Origin: Bacteroidetes bacterium OLB9
GTDB taxonomy: Bacteria > Bacteroidota > Bacteroidia > Chitinophagales > Saprospiraceae
DNA length: 64,000 nucleotides
Assembly: GCA_001567255.1 (NCBI GenBank)
Contig: LNBW01000079.1
Location: 124,001 to 188,000, forward strand
Reading direction: 5' to 3'
The position numbers were made by a program, and so were the translations under genes. The notes below the pieces were generated by a model, which made no database searches, was not told the DNA's origin, and saw only the letters and a program-made list of their open reading frames with translations. Shown one piece after another: positions 48,726 through 57,080 of the stretch. Each line of letters begins with the position of its first letter. The first letter of the stretch is position 1.

Positions 48726-49072
48726 TAAACAATGGGATTGGACTGAGACAAAACACAATGGACCTAATCTGAAATAGACAAATACAATGCAATAAAATGA
48801 AAACCGTCTCTACTATTTGAACAAAAAGAGTATTGCCAATCACTCTCAAAGTGTAATTGCAATGCTGTTCAGATTCGTTTTTTTAGCCGGTTTGAAAACG
48901 AATTATGGGAATCGTAACAAAGTGGTAAATCCTTTCATTTTGAATCATAATAAGTCAGGCCTGAATGTATTTTTTATTGAATAAGACAGATAAACTATAA
49001 AGTCTTATGCCTGATTTTAGTCAATAATCCAATACCATATTTAGACTCATTATAGAGGTTTTTAAAATGAAG

Positions 49073-49121
49073 TAATTTATGCGAAAAAATTACATAAATT
49101 ATTGAAAAACAATTCAATAAT
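49073..49121. promoter_or_regulatory. Two adjacent inverted repeats upstream of the VWA promoter
   Basis: TAATTTATG (49073-49081) / CATAAATTA (49093-49101), and overlapping it ATTATTGAA (49098-49106) / TTCAATAAT (49113-49121). Both are perfect 9-bp arms with short spacers. They end three bases before the -33 element, a position suited to a regulator-binding site. AT-rich, so chance is possible. Confidence 0.4.
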
Positions 49122-49123
49122 GC

Positions 49124-49154
49124 TTTGTAGTTAGAGTAAAAATTCGTATCTTTA
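49124..49154 (+). promoter_or_regulatory. Bacteroidota-type promoter of the VWA gene
   Basis: TTTG at 49124-49127, 19-bp spacer, TATCTTTA at 49147-49154 (one base from TAnnTTTG). The coding start is at 49224, giving a leader of about 65 nt. Confidence 0.6.
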
Positions 49155-49223
49155 TATGTCGGTAAGCACGTGATATTGACACTATTTTAACAACATTTTA
49201 TCACAAATTTTAATCAAAAAAGC

Positions 49224-49862
49224 ATGAAACAGAAACATCAAGTTCACAACCTAATTATTTTAGACGAAAGCGGATCTATGGATCCGATAAAAGACACAAT
49301 TATTTCAGGATTTAATGAATTAGTACAGACCATTCAGGGTATTGAGAAGCAATTTCCCGATCAAGAGCATTTTATTTCATTTGTTTCATTCAATAGCTTG
49401 GAGACAAAGCTTTTTCATCTAATTGATCCGGTTAGCAAGCTGGAGGAGATTAATGCTGATGACTATAATCCAAATTCTTGTACACCTTTGTATGATGCCA
49501 TGGGGTATGCTATTACTAAGTTACGTCAAATTCTACAAGGCAAGAAGGATTATAATGTCCTTGTTACAGTATTGACAGACGGCGAAGAGAATGATTCAAA
49601 AGAGTTTTCGGGCAATGACATCAAGAAGTTAATTGAAAAGCTGAAAATGGAAAGATGGACTTTTACCTACATTGGCACCGACCATGATGTAGATAAGGTC
49701 GCAACTTCGCTCTCTATCAATAATACAATGATTTTTGAGAAAAGCGGATATGGCGTTAAAGAAATGTTTGCAAAGGAGGCACGTGCAAGGCGCAGTTACG
49801 GTGAGAAATTAGATTTAAATCTAGATACATCATCTAATTTTTATGAAGATGAAGAAGAGTAG
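49224..49862 (+). CDS. Von Willebrand factor A domain protein, cytoplasmic
   Basis: 212 residues, essentially one VWA domain without signal peptide or membrane helix. The metal-ion-dependent adhesion site is complete: LDESGSM (D-x-S-x-S, ~11-16), the Thr in SCTPLYDAM (~87), and the Asp in VTVLTDGEEND (~121). An acidic tail ends the protein (NFYEDEEE). Similar stand-alone VWA proteins occur in tellurite-resistance/TerY-like and chaperone-linked settings, but no such partner genes are here. Role unknown. Own promoter and terminator indicate a single-gene unit. Confidence 0.85.
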   Translation: MKQKHQVHNLIILDESGSMDPIKDTIISGFNELVQTIQGIEKQFPDQEHFISFVSFNSLETKLFHLIDPVSKLEEINADDYNPNSCTPLYDAMGYAITKLRQILQGKKDYNVLVTVLTDGEENDSKEFSGNDIKKLIEKLKMERWTFTYIGTDHDVDKVATSLSINNTMIFEKSGYGVKEMFAKEARARRSYGEKLDLNLDTSSNFYEDEEE

Positions 49863-49939
49863 TAATTAACCGAATCGCTTATATTCGATTTATGCAATGA
49901 TAATAAATTGTAAAAGGATATAAGTTGAGTCAGATCAGG

Positions 49940-49977
49940 CAAGGTTCGACAGCTTCAATGCTGTTGAGCCTTGTTTT
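49940..49977 (+). terminator. Intrinsic terminator after the VWA gene
   Basis: 14-bp stem CAAGGTTCGACAGC (49940-49953) / GCTGTTGAGCCTTG (49960-49973), including two non-Watson-Crick G-T/A-C positions, followed by TTTT. It lies 78 bp after the stop. Confidence 0.75.
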
Positions 49978-50093
49978 GCAGTCATATGGAGCATGCATGG
50001 AGGATTTAGTTCAAACTATAGGTGGTGGCCCTAAATGCTTCTAAAAGTGTTTTTAGGTCTATATAATATAAAACGTATTATTGGTCCGGCTTT

Positions 50094-51263
50094 TTAGAGA
50101 ATAAGGCCTTCTCCTTTTAATTTTTTGATTACATAAAATAGTCTATCTAAGTCTTGTTGATTATTGAAGCCATTAATAGAATACCTCAAATAGACCTTGT
50201 CAGCTTGTCGCATTACAGGAATTTCAATATGGTACTGATGTACGAAGGTTTGATAGAGGCGATCAGGGTCAGGTGTTTGGATTTCTACACTCAGCATCTG
50301 TCCTATAAATTCATCATCCAGAGGTGCTAATAGACTACTATTTAATGATGCAGCAAATGCTTCTGCATTGTCTTTTACCATTTTTCTAGATGCAGTACTA
50401 ACTTGTGCCCAATCATGCCGTTCCATAAATTTAATTGATTCAGGTACGCATAATAATGCGGAATAATCACGCGTGCCATTCATTTGATGCCAATCAAGAA
50501 AAATAGAATGAGAAGGAAACAAAGCCTCATACCCCCAACTGACAACTAGAGGATAGACGGTTTCCTGCAATGATTTTCTTACGTACATAAATGAAGATCC
50601 CTTGGGTGCCATCATCCACTTATGACAAGCTCCAGTGTAATAATCAGCATCTAGAGCTTTTAAATCTAAATGGATATGCCCAGGAGCATGTGCACCATCT
50701 ATAAATACAGGAATATTGAGTGTTTTTGCTTTCTTGATGACTGCTTCAACTGGGAAAATCAGCGCTGTGCTACTAGTGATATGACTTATGAAAATCAATT
50801 TAGTCTTATCTGATACTCCTGAAAAGAGGTCATTGACAAAACTAGAGCTATCGGTCAAAGGAAGTGAAATATGTTGTCTTATGTATTTTGCACCTTTTTC
50901 ATTACATACAAAATTCCACGTTTTATCGCAAGCACCATATTCTAGGTTTGTGGTGAGGATTTCATCACCAGGCATGAGTTTAATGCTTTTAGCTATAGTG
51001 TTCACGGCATATGATGGATTCGTCATCATCACAATATCGTCCGAATCACAATGAATATAATCAGCAAGCGCTTGTCTTGATGCAGAAAGATACTCAAGCC
51101 CTTTTTGGGTAATAAATTGTACAGGATTATGCTCTAACTCGATCTGGTAGGACTGATATCTTTTCATTACGTCTATTGGAGTGGCTCCAAAAGCTCCAAA
51201 ATTTAGATATGTAATGTCTTTATCGAGATAGAAAAGCTTTTTAAGTGCATTGATTTGAGACAT
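50094..51263 (-). CDS. PLP-dependent aminotransferase class V, isopenicillin-N epimerase-like
   Basis: 389-residue fold-type I PLP enzyme of the class V (NifS/CefD-like) group. It starts LDKDITYLNFGAFGATP, which lines up with the 'YLNHGSFGA' start of epimerase-like members. It has the ring-stacking and phosphate region TNPSYAVNTIAK (~80-92), FIDGAHAPGHIHLDL (~188-202) with the PLP-nitrogen Asp, and the Schiff-base Lys in GACHKWMMAPKGSSF (~220). The real substrate is unknown: members include cysteine desulfurase-like, kynureninase-like and epimerase-like enzymes. Monocistronic. Confidence 0.88.
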   Translation of the reverse strand: MSQINALKKLFYLDKDITYLNFGAFGATPIDVMKRYQSYQIELEHNPVQFITQKGLEYLSASRQALADYIHCDSDDIVMMTNPSYAVNTIAKSIKLMPGDEILTTNLEYGACDKTWNFVCNEKGAKYIRQHISLPLTDSSSFVNDLFSGVSDKTKLIFISHITSSTALIFPVEAVIKKAKTLNIPVFIDGAHAPGHIHLDLKALDADYYTGACHKWMMAPKGSSFMYVRKSLQETVYPLVVSWGYEALFPSHSIFLDWHQMNGTRDYSALLCVPESIKFMERHDWAQVSTASRKMVKDNAEAFAASLNSSLLAPLDDEFIGQMLSVEIQTPDPDRLYQTFVHQYHIEIPVMRQADKVYLRYSINGFNNQQDLDRLFYVIKKLKGEGLIL

Positions 51264-51463
51264 GATTTTCGATATTTATTTGGATAAACAAAGGTAGTTT
51301 TTTTGCTAGGAAAAATCTCAACAATTCAAATATGAAAAAAAATTAAAATATTTAATTTACCACTAAAATTTAATAAAATGTATAGTTTTGCGCTTTCTAT
51401 TGTATGAAAATAGGCAATTTATAGCAGTATTTGCTGTAGTAATAGCCTTATAAACAACAATTT

Positions 51464-54016
51464 ATGGGTAAAAATTTATTGATAGTAGAGTCCCCTGCCA
51501 AAGCAAAAACTATTGAAAAGATTCTTGGAGCTGACTTTACTGTAAAATCCAGCTTCGGTCATATCAGAGATCTTGAGAAAGGTACTAAAGGTATTGACAT
51601 AGAGAATAATTTTGAACCACATTATGTAGTCTCACCCGAAAAGGTAAAAGTAGTCAAAGAGTTAAAATCACAAGTGGCAAAAGCTTCGGAAGTATGGCTC
51701 GCTACGGATGATGACCGTGAAGGTGAAGCTATTTCTTGGCATTTGTGTGAAGAGCTCAATCTCGATCTTGAAAGTACTAAGCGGATTGTTTTTTCAGAAA
51801 TCACTAAACCTGCCATTCAGAAAGCAGTTTCTAATCCACGAAGGGTCAATGTCCATCTAGTCAATGCCCAGCAAGCTCGGAGAGTACTGGATCGAATAGT
51901 AGGATATGAATTGTCAGAAGTGTTGTGGCGTAAAGTAAAAAATAAGCTTTCTGCTGGTCGAGTGCAGTCGGTAGCTGTAAAATTGATTGTGGACCGCGAG
52001 CGCGAAATCCAGGGTTTTAAGGTGACTCCTTTTTTTAAGGTGAATGCATACTTTGATGTAGTCAATGATAAAGGAGAACAAGTGTCCTTAAAAGCAGAAT
52101 ATACCACAAGAATAGATAATGAGCAAGAAGCCGAGGATTTTCTTCAAAAAGCCAATCGAGCTACATTTACTATCAATGACATAGAAAAGAAACCATTGAA
52201 ACGCTTTCCTGCTGCGCCATTTACTACTTCTACCTTACAGCAAGAAGCATCTAGAAAACTGGGCTTTTCTGTCAATCGCACTATGTCTGTTGCCCAACGG
52301 TTGTATGAGGAAGGATTGATAACCTATATGAGAACCGATTCGACCAATCTGAGTAATGAAGCGATGGATTCAATAGCTCAAGAGATACAAACTGCTTTTG
52401 GCAAGGAATATCATCACCCTAGAAAGTTTAAGTCAAAAGTAGCTAATGCACAGGAAGCCCACGAAGCTATTCGACCTACTTACATCGAAAGAAAAAATAT
52501 TGGCCCTGATAGAGATATGATGCGATTGTATGATCTAATTTGGAAACGTACAATTGCCTCTCAGATGGCGGATGCCCAGATTGAAAAGACGACTGTCAAG
52601 ATAGGTATATCCACCATGATAGACAAACAACTGGAAGCTGTGGGTGAAGTATTGAAATTTGAAGGCTTCCTTAAGGTGTATTTGGAGTCAACTGATGATG
52701 AAGATGAAAGCGAAACAAAAGGGATGTTGCCTCCACTTAGGAAAAACCAGGTGTTACAACTCAATCATATGCAGGCTCAAGAGAGCTTTACCAAGGCGCC
52801 TGGGCGGTACACAGAAGCTAGCCTTGTTAAAAAACTGGAAGAGTTAGGTATAGGAAGACCGTCCACTTACGCACCAACTATTTCCAAGATTATGGAAGAG
52901 GAAAGAGGCTATGTTACGAAGGAAAGTAGGGAAGGACAATCGAGAGAAGTGCGGGTATTGACTTTAAAAGATGGAGTCCTCTCTAGGATTGTGAAGAGCG
53001 AGAATCATGGTGCTACTAAAAATGTACTCTATCCTTCTGATATGGGTATTCTGGTTTCTGACTTTCTTACTGAGCATTTTGGTCGCATAATGGATTATAA
53101 TTTTACAGCCAGGGTTGAGAATGCCCTAGACCAGATTGCCTCCAATGATCTGGAGTGGAGAAGTATGCTCAAAGATTTCTATAAGCCATTTCATCAACGT
53201 GTTGAAGACACAATGGAACATGCTGAACGAGCTAAAGGTAAAAGAATTCTTGGTAAAGATCTTGAATCAGGACACTCGGTACTTGTGCAAATTACACGTT
53301 ACGGGCCAGTAATACAGATAGGTGATAAAGATGAGCTTTGTGATGATGAAAAACCACGTTTTGCTAATTTGAAGCCGGGACAGTCTATTGAAACAATTAC
53401 TTTTGAGGAGGCAATGGACCTATTTAAATTGCCCAGAACGTTGGGTACGTATAAAGATGAAGAAATTTCTGTTAATACAGGTCGTTATGGTCCATATATA
53501 AAATACGGGGATACTTATGTCAATCTACCTAAAGGCACAGACCCTATGAATGTAACAGAAGAAGATGCACTATCTTTAATCGAAGCTAAGGAAGCAGAAA
53601 ATGCGCCTATTGGCTATTTGGATGGTAAGCCTATAACTAAAGGAAAAGGTAGATTCGGCCCATTTGTTAAATGGAATGATTTGTATGTTAATATCCCGGT
53701 TCGTTACAAGCTGGAGACGATAACCGAACCTGAAGCCATTGAGCTGATTCATGCTAAGCAGGATAAGGAAGCGAACAGATATATCCAGACTTGGACTGAT
53801 CCATCGATTTCAATTGAAAATGGCAGATGGGGACCATTTATAAGGTTTGGAAAGAACAATATCAAAATTCCTAAAATCAATGGAGAGAAACTGGATGTTG
53901 ATTATTTAAAGACCGTTGATTTGGAGACTGTTAAATCGTGGATAGAAGCTGAATTGCCTGATGCGTTTAAATCTTCAGCCGTAGTAAAAAAACCAAAGGC
54001 GAGCAAGAAAAAATAG
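51464..54016 (+). CDS. topA: DNA topoisomerase I (type IA)
   Basis: Relaxes negatively supercoiled DNA. 850 residues. The TOPRIM domain opens GKNLLIVESPAKAKTIEKIL with the acidic WLATDDDREGEAISWHL. The active-site Tyr is in EEGLITYMRTDSTNLS (~290), and IRPTYIERKN and GIGRPSTYAPTISK mark the core. Instead of zinc fingers the C-terminus has four copies of the topoisomerase C-terminal repeat (TRYGPVIQIG, GRYGPYIKYGD, GRFGPFVKWND, GRWGPFIRFGK), then a Lys-rich tail, as is usual for Bacteroidota. Start ATG at 51464; TAGTTTTG at 51383-51390 could be its -7 element. Confidence 0.95.
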   Translation: MGKNLLIVESPAKAKTIEKILGADFTVKSSFGHIRDLEKGTKGIDIENNFEPHYVVSPEKVKVVKELKSQVAKASEVWLATDDDREGEAISWHLCEELNLDLESTKRIVFSEITKPAIQKAVSNPRRVNVHLVNAQQARRVLDRIVGYELSEVLWRKVKNKLSAGRVQSVAVKLIVDREREIQGFKVTPFFKVNAYFDVVNDKGEQVSLKAEYTTRIDNEQEAEDFLQKANRATFTINDIEKKPLKRFPAAPFTTSTLQQEASRKLGFSVNRTMSVAQRLYEEGLITYMRTDSTNLSNEAMDSIAQEIQTAFGKEYHHPRKFKSKVANAQEAHEAIRPTYIERKNIGPDRDMMRLYDLIWKRTIASQMADAQIEKTTVKIGISTMIDKQLEAVGEVLKFEGFLKVYLESTDDEDESETKGMLPPLRKNQVLQLNHMQAQESFTKAPGRYTEASLVKKLEELGIGRPSTYAPTISKIMEEERGYVTKESREGQSREVRVLTLKDGVLSRIVKSENHGATKNVLYPSDMGILVSDFLTEHFGRIMDYNFTARVENALDQIASNDLEWRSMLKDFYKPFHQRVEDTMEHAERAKGKRILGKDLESGHSVLVQITRYGPVIQIGDKDELCDDEKPRFANLKPGQSIETITFEEAMDLFKLPRTLGTYKDEEISVNTGRYGPYIKYGDTYVNLPKGTDPMNVTEEDALSLIEAKEAENAPIGYLDGKPITKGKGRFGPFVKWNDLYVNIPVRYKLETITEPEAIELIHAKQDKEANRYIQTWTDPSISIENGRWGPFIRFGKNNIKIPKINGEKLDVDYLKTVDLETVKSWIEAELPDAFKSSAVVKKPKASKKK

Positions 54017-54167
54017 AAGACTTTTGAAATAGAACAATGCATTAATATTCAAATAAAATATTAATGTTTTATTAAGTAACAATAATCTTACGCTTCTTGT
54101 TATTATATAGATGGCGATTGGTTGATATCGATACTTACATTGGTTAAAATAGTAAAAAAATAAACAC

Positions 54168-55220
54168 ATGAAATCTAGAATATATTTATTTTTAGTGATT
54201 TTGTTTGCATCTGTTAGTGTTATGGGGCAAACGCTGGAAGAGGAAATTGGGTTTATGTATGTAAAAGCAGAATATTTGTACGAAACTGGTAGATATGAAG
54301 AAGCCATCAATGAATATAATGCCTTGATAGCTCGTGACCCAAAATACAAAGAGGCGCTTATACATCGTGGATATTCTAAGTATGCTATGGGTGCCTATAA
54401 AGGAGCTAAAGCTGATGCACTTCAAAGCATTGAATACAATGGTATTACAGCCTCATCTGCTGCGTTGCTAGGAAGGGCTTTTGGAGCAGAAGGAGATATG
54501 CTTGCAGCTATCAATAGCCTCACAGCTGCGATTGCTCTGGATAATCAAAAGGCAGATTATTTTGAATGGCGTGGAAGTTTCTATGAAGAGGAGAGACAAC
54601 TATCAAAGGCATGTGAAGATTATCAGTCCGCAGCGGCTTTGGGTAGTAATCAGGCCAGTATTAAAGTAAGTAATATTTGTGGAGGTAGAGTGCCAAAACC
54701 AGGCAATGTTACGCCACCTGTCATTAATAAGCCAACCACCACAACACAACCTACAACAGATGTAAATGATGGAGAGGTTTTGACTGATAATAATCAGGGA
54801 AATACAAGTACTACTGATCAAGGTCAAATGAATCCTAACAATAACACGGATGGTACTGTGGAACATCCTAATGAAGTAGTAGTAGAGGACAATGTTCCTT
54901 CGGATGATAACACAGTAAATACCATAGAGATTGATGGGGATCTGACTATAGATATTTATGGACAAGAATTAGGCTTAAGACGCATCATAGAGGTGCCTAG
55001 TATAATCATATTAACAGATAAAAGTGGCGATGTTACTGTGGATTTTTGTGTTAATAAGAAGGGAGAAGTAGTTTCTACTGAATTTAATGCAGGTATGTCA
55101 ACTATCGCATCAAAAAGTCTGGTATCGCTAGCTTTGAGGAAAGCTAAAGAGTTTGAGTTTGCTCCCGGTAAGTATGATTCACAGTGTGGAACCATGATTT
55201 TTCACATGAAGAGTATGTAA
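54168..55220 (+). CDS. Exported TPR protein with a TonB-like cysteine-pair C-terminal domain
   Basis: 350 residues. Signal peptide IYLFLVILFASVSVMGQ. Three to four TPR units follow (~25-165: AEYLYETGRYEEAINEYNAL, ALIHRGYSKYAMGAYKGA, ADYFEWRGSFYEEERQLSKA). A disordered Thr/Asn/Asp-rich linker (~175-255) leads to a C-terminal domain of ~80 residues with VTVDFCVNKKGEVVSTEF and FEFAPGKYDSQCGTMIFHM. This domain matches the one in the protein at 20568-21599, including both Cys. Periplasmic; probably a protein-interaction scaffold. The stop abuts that of the convergent lptE gene. Confidence 0.82.
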   Translation: MKSRIYLFLVILFASVSVMGQTLEEEIGFMYVKAEYLYETGRYEEAINEYNALIARDPKYKEALIHRGYSKYAMGAYKGAKADALQSIEYNGITASSAALLGRAFGAEGDMLAAINSLTAAIALDNQKADYFEWRGSFYEEERQLSKACEDYQSAAALGSNQASIKVSNICGGRVPKPGNVTPPVINKPTTTTQPTTDVNDGEVLTDNNQGNTSTTDQGQMNPNNNTDGTVEHPNEVVVEDNVPSDDNTVNTIEIDGDLTIDIYGQELGLRRIIEVPSIIILTDKSGDVTVDFCVNKKGEVVSTEFNAGMSTIASKSLVSLALRKAKEFEFAPGKYDSQCGTMIFHMKSM

Positions 55221-55718
55221 TTACCAGCCTGTAAATGCTTCATTAAAAACATTTTCGAGGATTTGGTCAAAGATTTCATTGATCAATTGTTCCTGGATAC
55301 TGATAAAATCTTTGTCACTTTCGAAGGTTCTGAAAAAAGAAAATTGCTTGGATTTCCAGTTTTTGGTTTCATCTTTGTGATTAATATAATCTATTGACAC
55401 AGTTATGTCGAGTTTGTTTAGTGCTACAGTATTTCCGGCTTGTGGTGCTTCTGCAGTCAATGAAAACCGGACGATAGCTCCCGAAAACTCTAAATCTGGA
55501 TTCTGGTCATTATAAGTTAACCGAGATTCATTGCGGATTTTATTTCTTAGTGCTTCTGCAAATCTCTGATGGATATCGCCAGGAGCAGCAAGTGCATTAT
55601 TTTCAAAATTATCTACATAAAATGTATGAACATCCGCAGGAATACTGATTCCTTTGAAGCTATAGCATCCATTGGAAAGTATCAAAATTATAAAGAATAA
55701 ATAGCCAGAATACCTCAC
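55221..55718 (-). CDS. LptE-family lipopolysaccharide assembly lipoprotein
   Basis: 165 residues, GTG start at 55718. The lipoprotein signal GYLFFIILILSNGC has the lipid-anchored Cys at ~18, followed by YSFKGISIPADVHTFYVDNFENNA, the start typical of Bacteroidota LptE. A characteristic beta-alpha pattern (IHQRFAEALRNKIRNESRL, DLEFSGAIVRFSLTAEAP) and a conserved C-terminal helix (EQLINEIFDQILENVF) follow. LptE plugs the LptD channel that inserts LPS in the outer membrane. The usual neighbours of this gene (sigma-54 regulator, secG) are absent in this window. Confidence 0.85.
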   Translation of the reverse strand: MRYSGYLFFIILILSNGCYSFKGISIPADVHTFYVDNFENNALAAPGDIHQRFAEALRNKIRNESRLTYNDQNPDLEFSGAIVRFSLTAEAPQAGNTVALNKLDITVSIDYINHKDETKNWKSKQFSFFRTFESDKDFISIQEQLINEIFDQILENVFNEAFTGW

Positions 55719-55834
55719 CTTTTAAATTTTATAATGCGAAGGTAAGTAAAAAAAATTGCAATTCTATGATGAGTATCATCAATTATACAATGTTATTTCT
55801 TGAAGAATATTCAAAAACAATAATATAAATGATT

Positions 55835-55842
55835 TAACTTTG
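55835..55842 (+). promoter_or_regulatory. Possible -7 element of the desaturase gene
   Basis: TAACTTTG matches TAnnTTTG and lies 33 bp before the start codon. No clear TTTG was found at the right distance upstream, so this is a half-site only. Confidence 0.4.
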
Positions 55843-55875
55843 TGCCATAAATCACCAACATCTTAAAAGTCAGTA

Positions 55876-56898
55876 ATGGAGAATTTAAATATCGATAAAT
55901 CCCTCATCAGAGGGTTGAATAAATTTACTAGAACTAACAAGACAAAAGCCATAATTCAGATTATTAATTCTTTTGGGCCTTTTATAGCTATCTGGATATT
56001 GATGTATATTTCACTAGATTACAGCTACTGGATTACTTTCGCACTAGGTATTTTAAATGCATTTTTCCTGGTACGGATCTTCATAATTCAGCACGACTGT
56101 GGCCATCGTACTTTTTTAAGTAATGCGACTGCTCGAAATGTAGTAGGATATGTATGCAGTGTCTTTAGTACAATTCCTTATCATTATTGGGCAAAATCTC
56201 ATCACGTTCATCACAATAATACCGGTAAGCTTGAGATTAGAGATATTGGAGATATTAATACATTGACAGTTAAGGAATTTAGCATGCTTAGCAAGTGGAA
56301 TCGCTTTCAGTATAAATTATATCGCTCTATTCCAGTGATGTTTGTGCTAGGACCGATTTATTATGTTGTCATCCATAATCGACTCGCATTGATAAAAATG
56401 GATATATTCAAAAACGAAAAATGGAGATTGTACCTTAATAATCTGGTATTGATTACATTATTCCTTACTTTAGGTTACTTTCTAGGATGGGCTAAGTTTT
56501 TTATAACTCATTTTACTATCATTGCCTTGTTTGCCATTATTGCGATCTGGTTTTTTTACATCCAGCATCAACATGAAGAAACTTACAAGCAGTGGCGCGA
56601 CAAATGGGATTTTGTTACAGCTGCTATTAAAGGTAGCACCTATTATAAGATACCTCGAGTATTCAATTGGTTGACTGGTAATATAGGTATTCACCATATT
56701 CATCATCTAAATCCGGCTATTCCTAACTATAATTTGCAGGATGCTCTCGCTTCTAATCAATGGATCAATGAATATACAACCACTCTTACTTTCGGCGAAA
56801 GCCTGAAACTCGCTTTCTACAAGTTGTGGGATGAATCCACCCAAAAAATGATTACTTTTTCTGAGTTTTATAGACGAGAAAAGGCAGGATCGATTTAA
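55876..56898 (+). CDS. Membrane fatty-acid desaturase (acyl-lipid, omega-6 type)
   Basis: Non-haem di-iron desaturase introducing a double bond in membrane lipid acyl chains. 340 residues, four main hydrophobic segments. All three histidine boxes are present: HDCGHR (~72), HHVHHN (~108) and HHIHHL (~274, within GNIGIHHIHHLNPAIPNY). The HHxHH at the third box and the EETY/WxxKWDF context resemble DesA/omega-6 types. It likely adjusts membrane fluidity, for instance in the cold. Start ATG at 55876. Confidence 0.93.
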   Translation: MENLNIDKSLIRGLNKFTRTNKTKAIIQIINSFGPFIAIWILMYISLDYSYWITFALGILNAFFLVRIFIIQHDCGHRTFLSNATARNVVGYVCSVFSTIPYHYWAKSHHVHHNNTGKLEIRDIGDINTLTVKEFSMLSKWNRFQYKLYRSIPVMFVLGPIYYVVIHNRLALIKMDIFKNEKWRLYLNNLVLITLFLTLGYFLGWAKFFITHFTIIALFAIIAIWFFYIQHQHEETYKQWRDKWDFVTAAIKGSTYYKIPRVFNWLTGNIGIHHIHHLNPAIPNYNLQDALASNQWINEYTTTLTFGESLKLAFYKLWDESTQKMITFSEFYRREKAGSI

Positions 56899-57080
56899 TA
56901 CTTACGTTGAAGAAAGAATCTGAAATTGACCTAATCTATTATAGGGTGGTGAAGCAGATACTTTAATATATTCATTGTTATTATCAAATGATTAACATTT
57001 CTGTTAGGTAACTATTGCTTAAGCAGACAAACAAGGAGGGAATAATTTCATTACCTTTGCGCCCTTAAATAAAAAATATC

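Larger units (their letters stand above)
48180..49123. other. Gene-poor region, no intact gene seen
   Basis: About 940 bp between the rhodanese gene and the VWA promoter. Short open frames (for example 48460-48675) have no recognisable domain and no RBS or signal. It contains copy B of the dispersed repeat. Two adjacent small inverted repeats at its right end (49073-49121) are listed separately. It may be decayed former coding DNA. Confidence 0.5.

Noticed and set aside
48940..49020. AAGTCAGGC ... GCCTGATTT as insertion-sequence ends
   Set aside because: Imperfect 9-bp arms only ~50 bp apart, no transposase frame and no target duplication seen.
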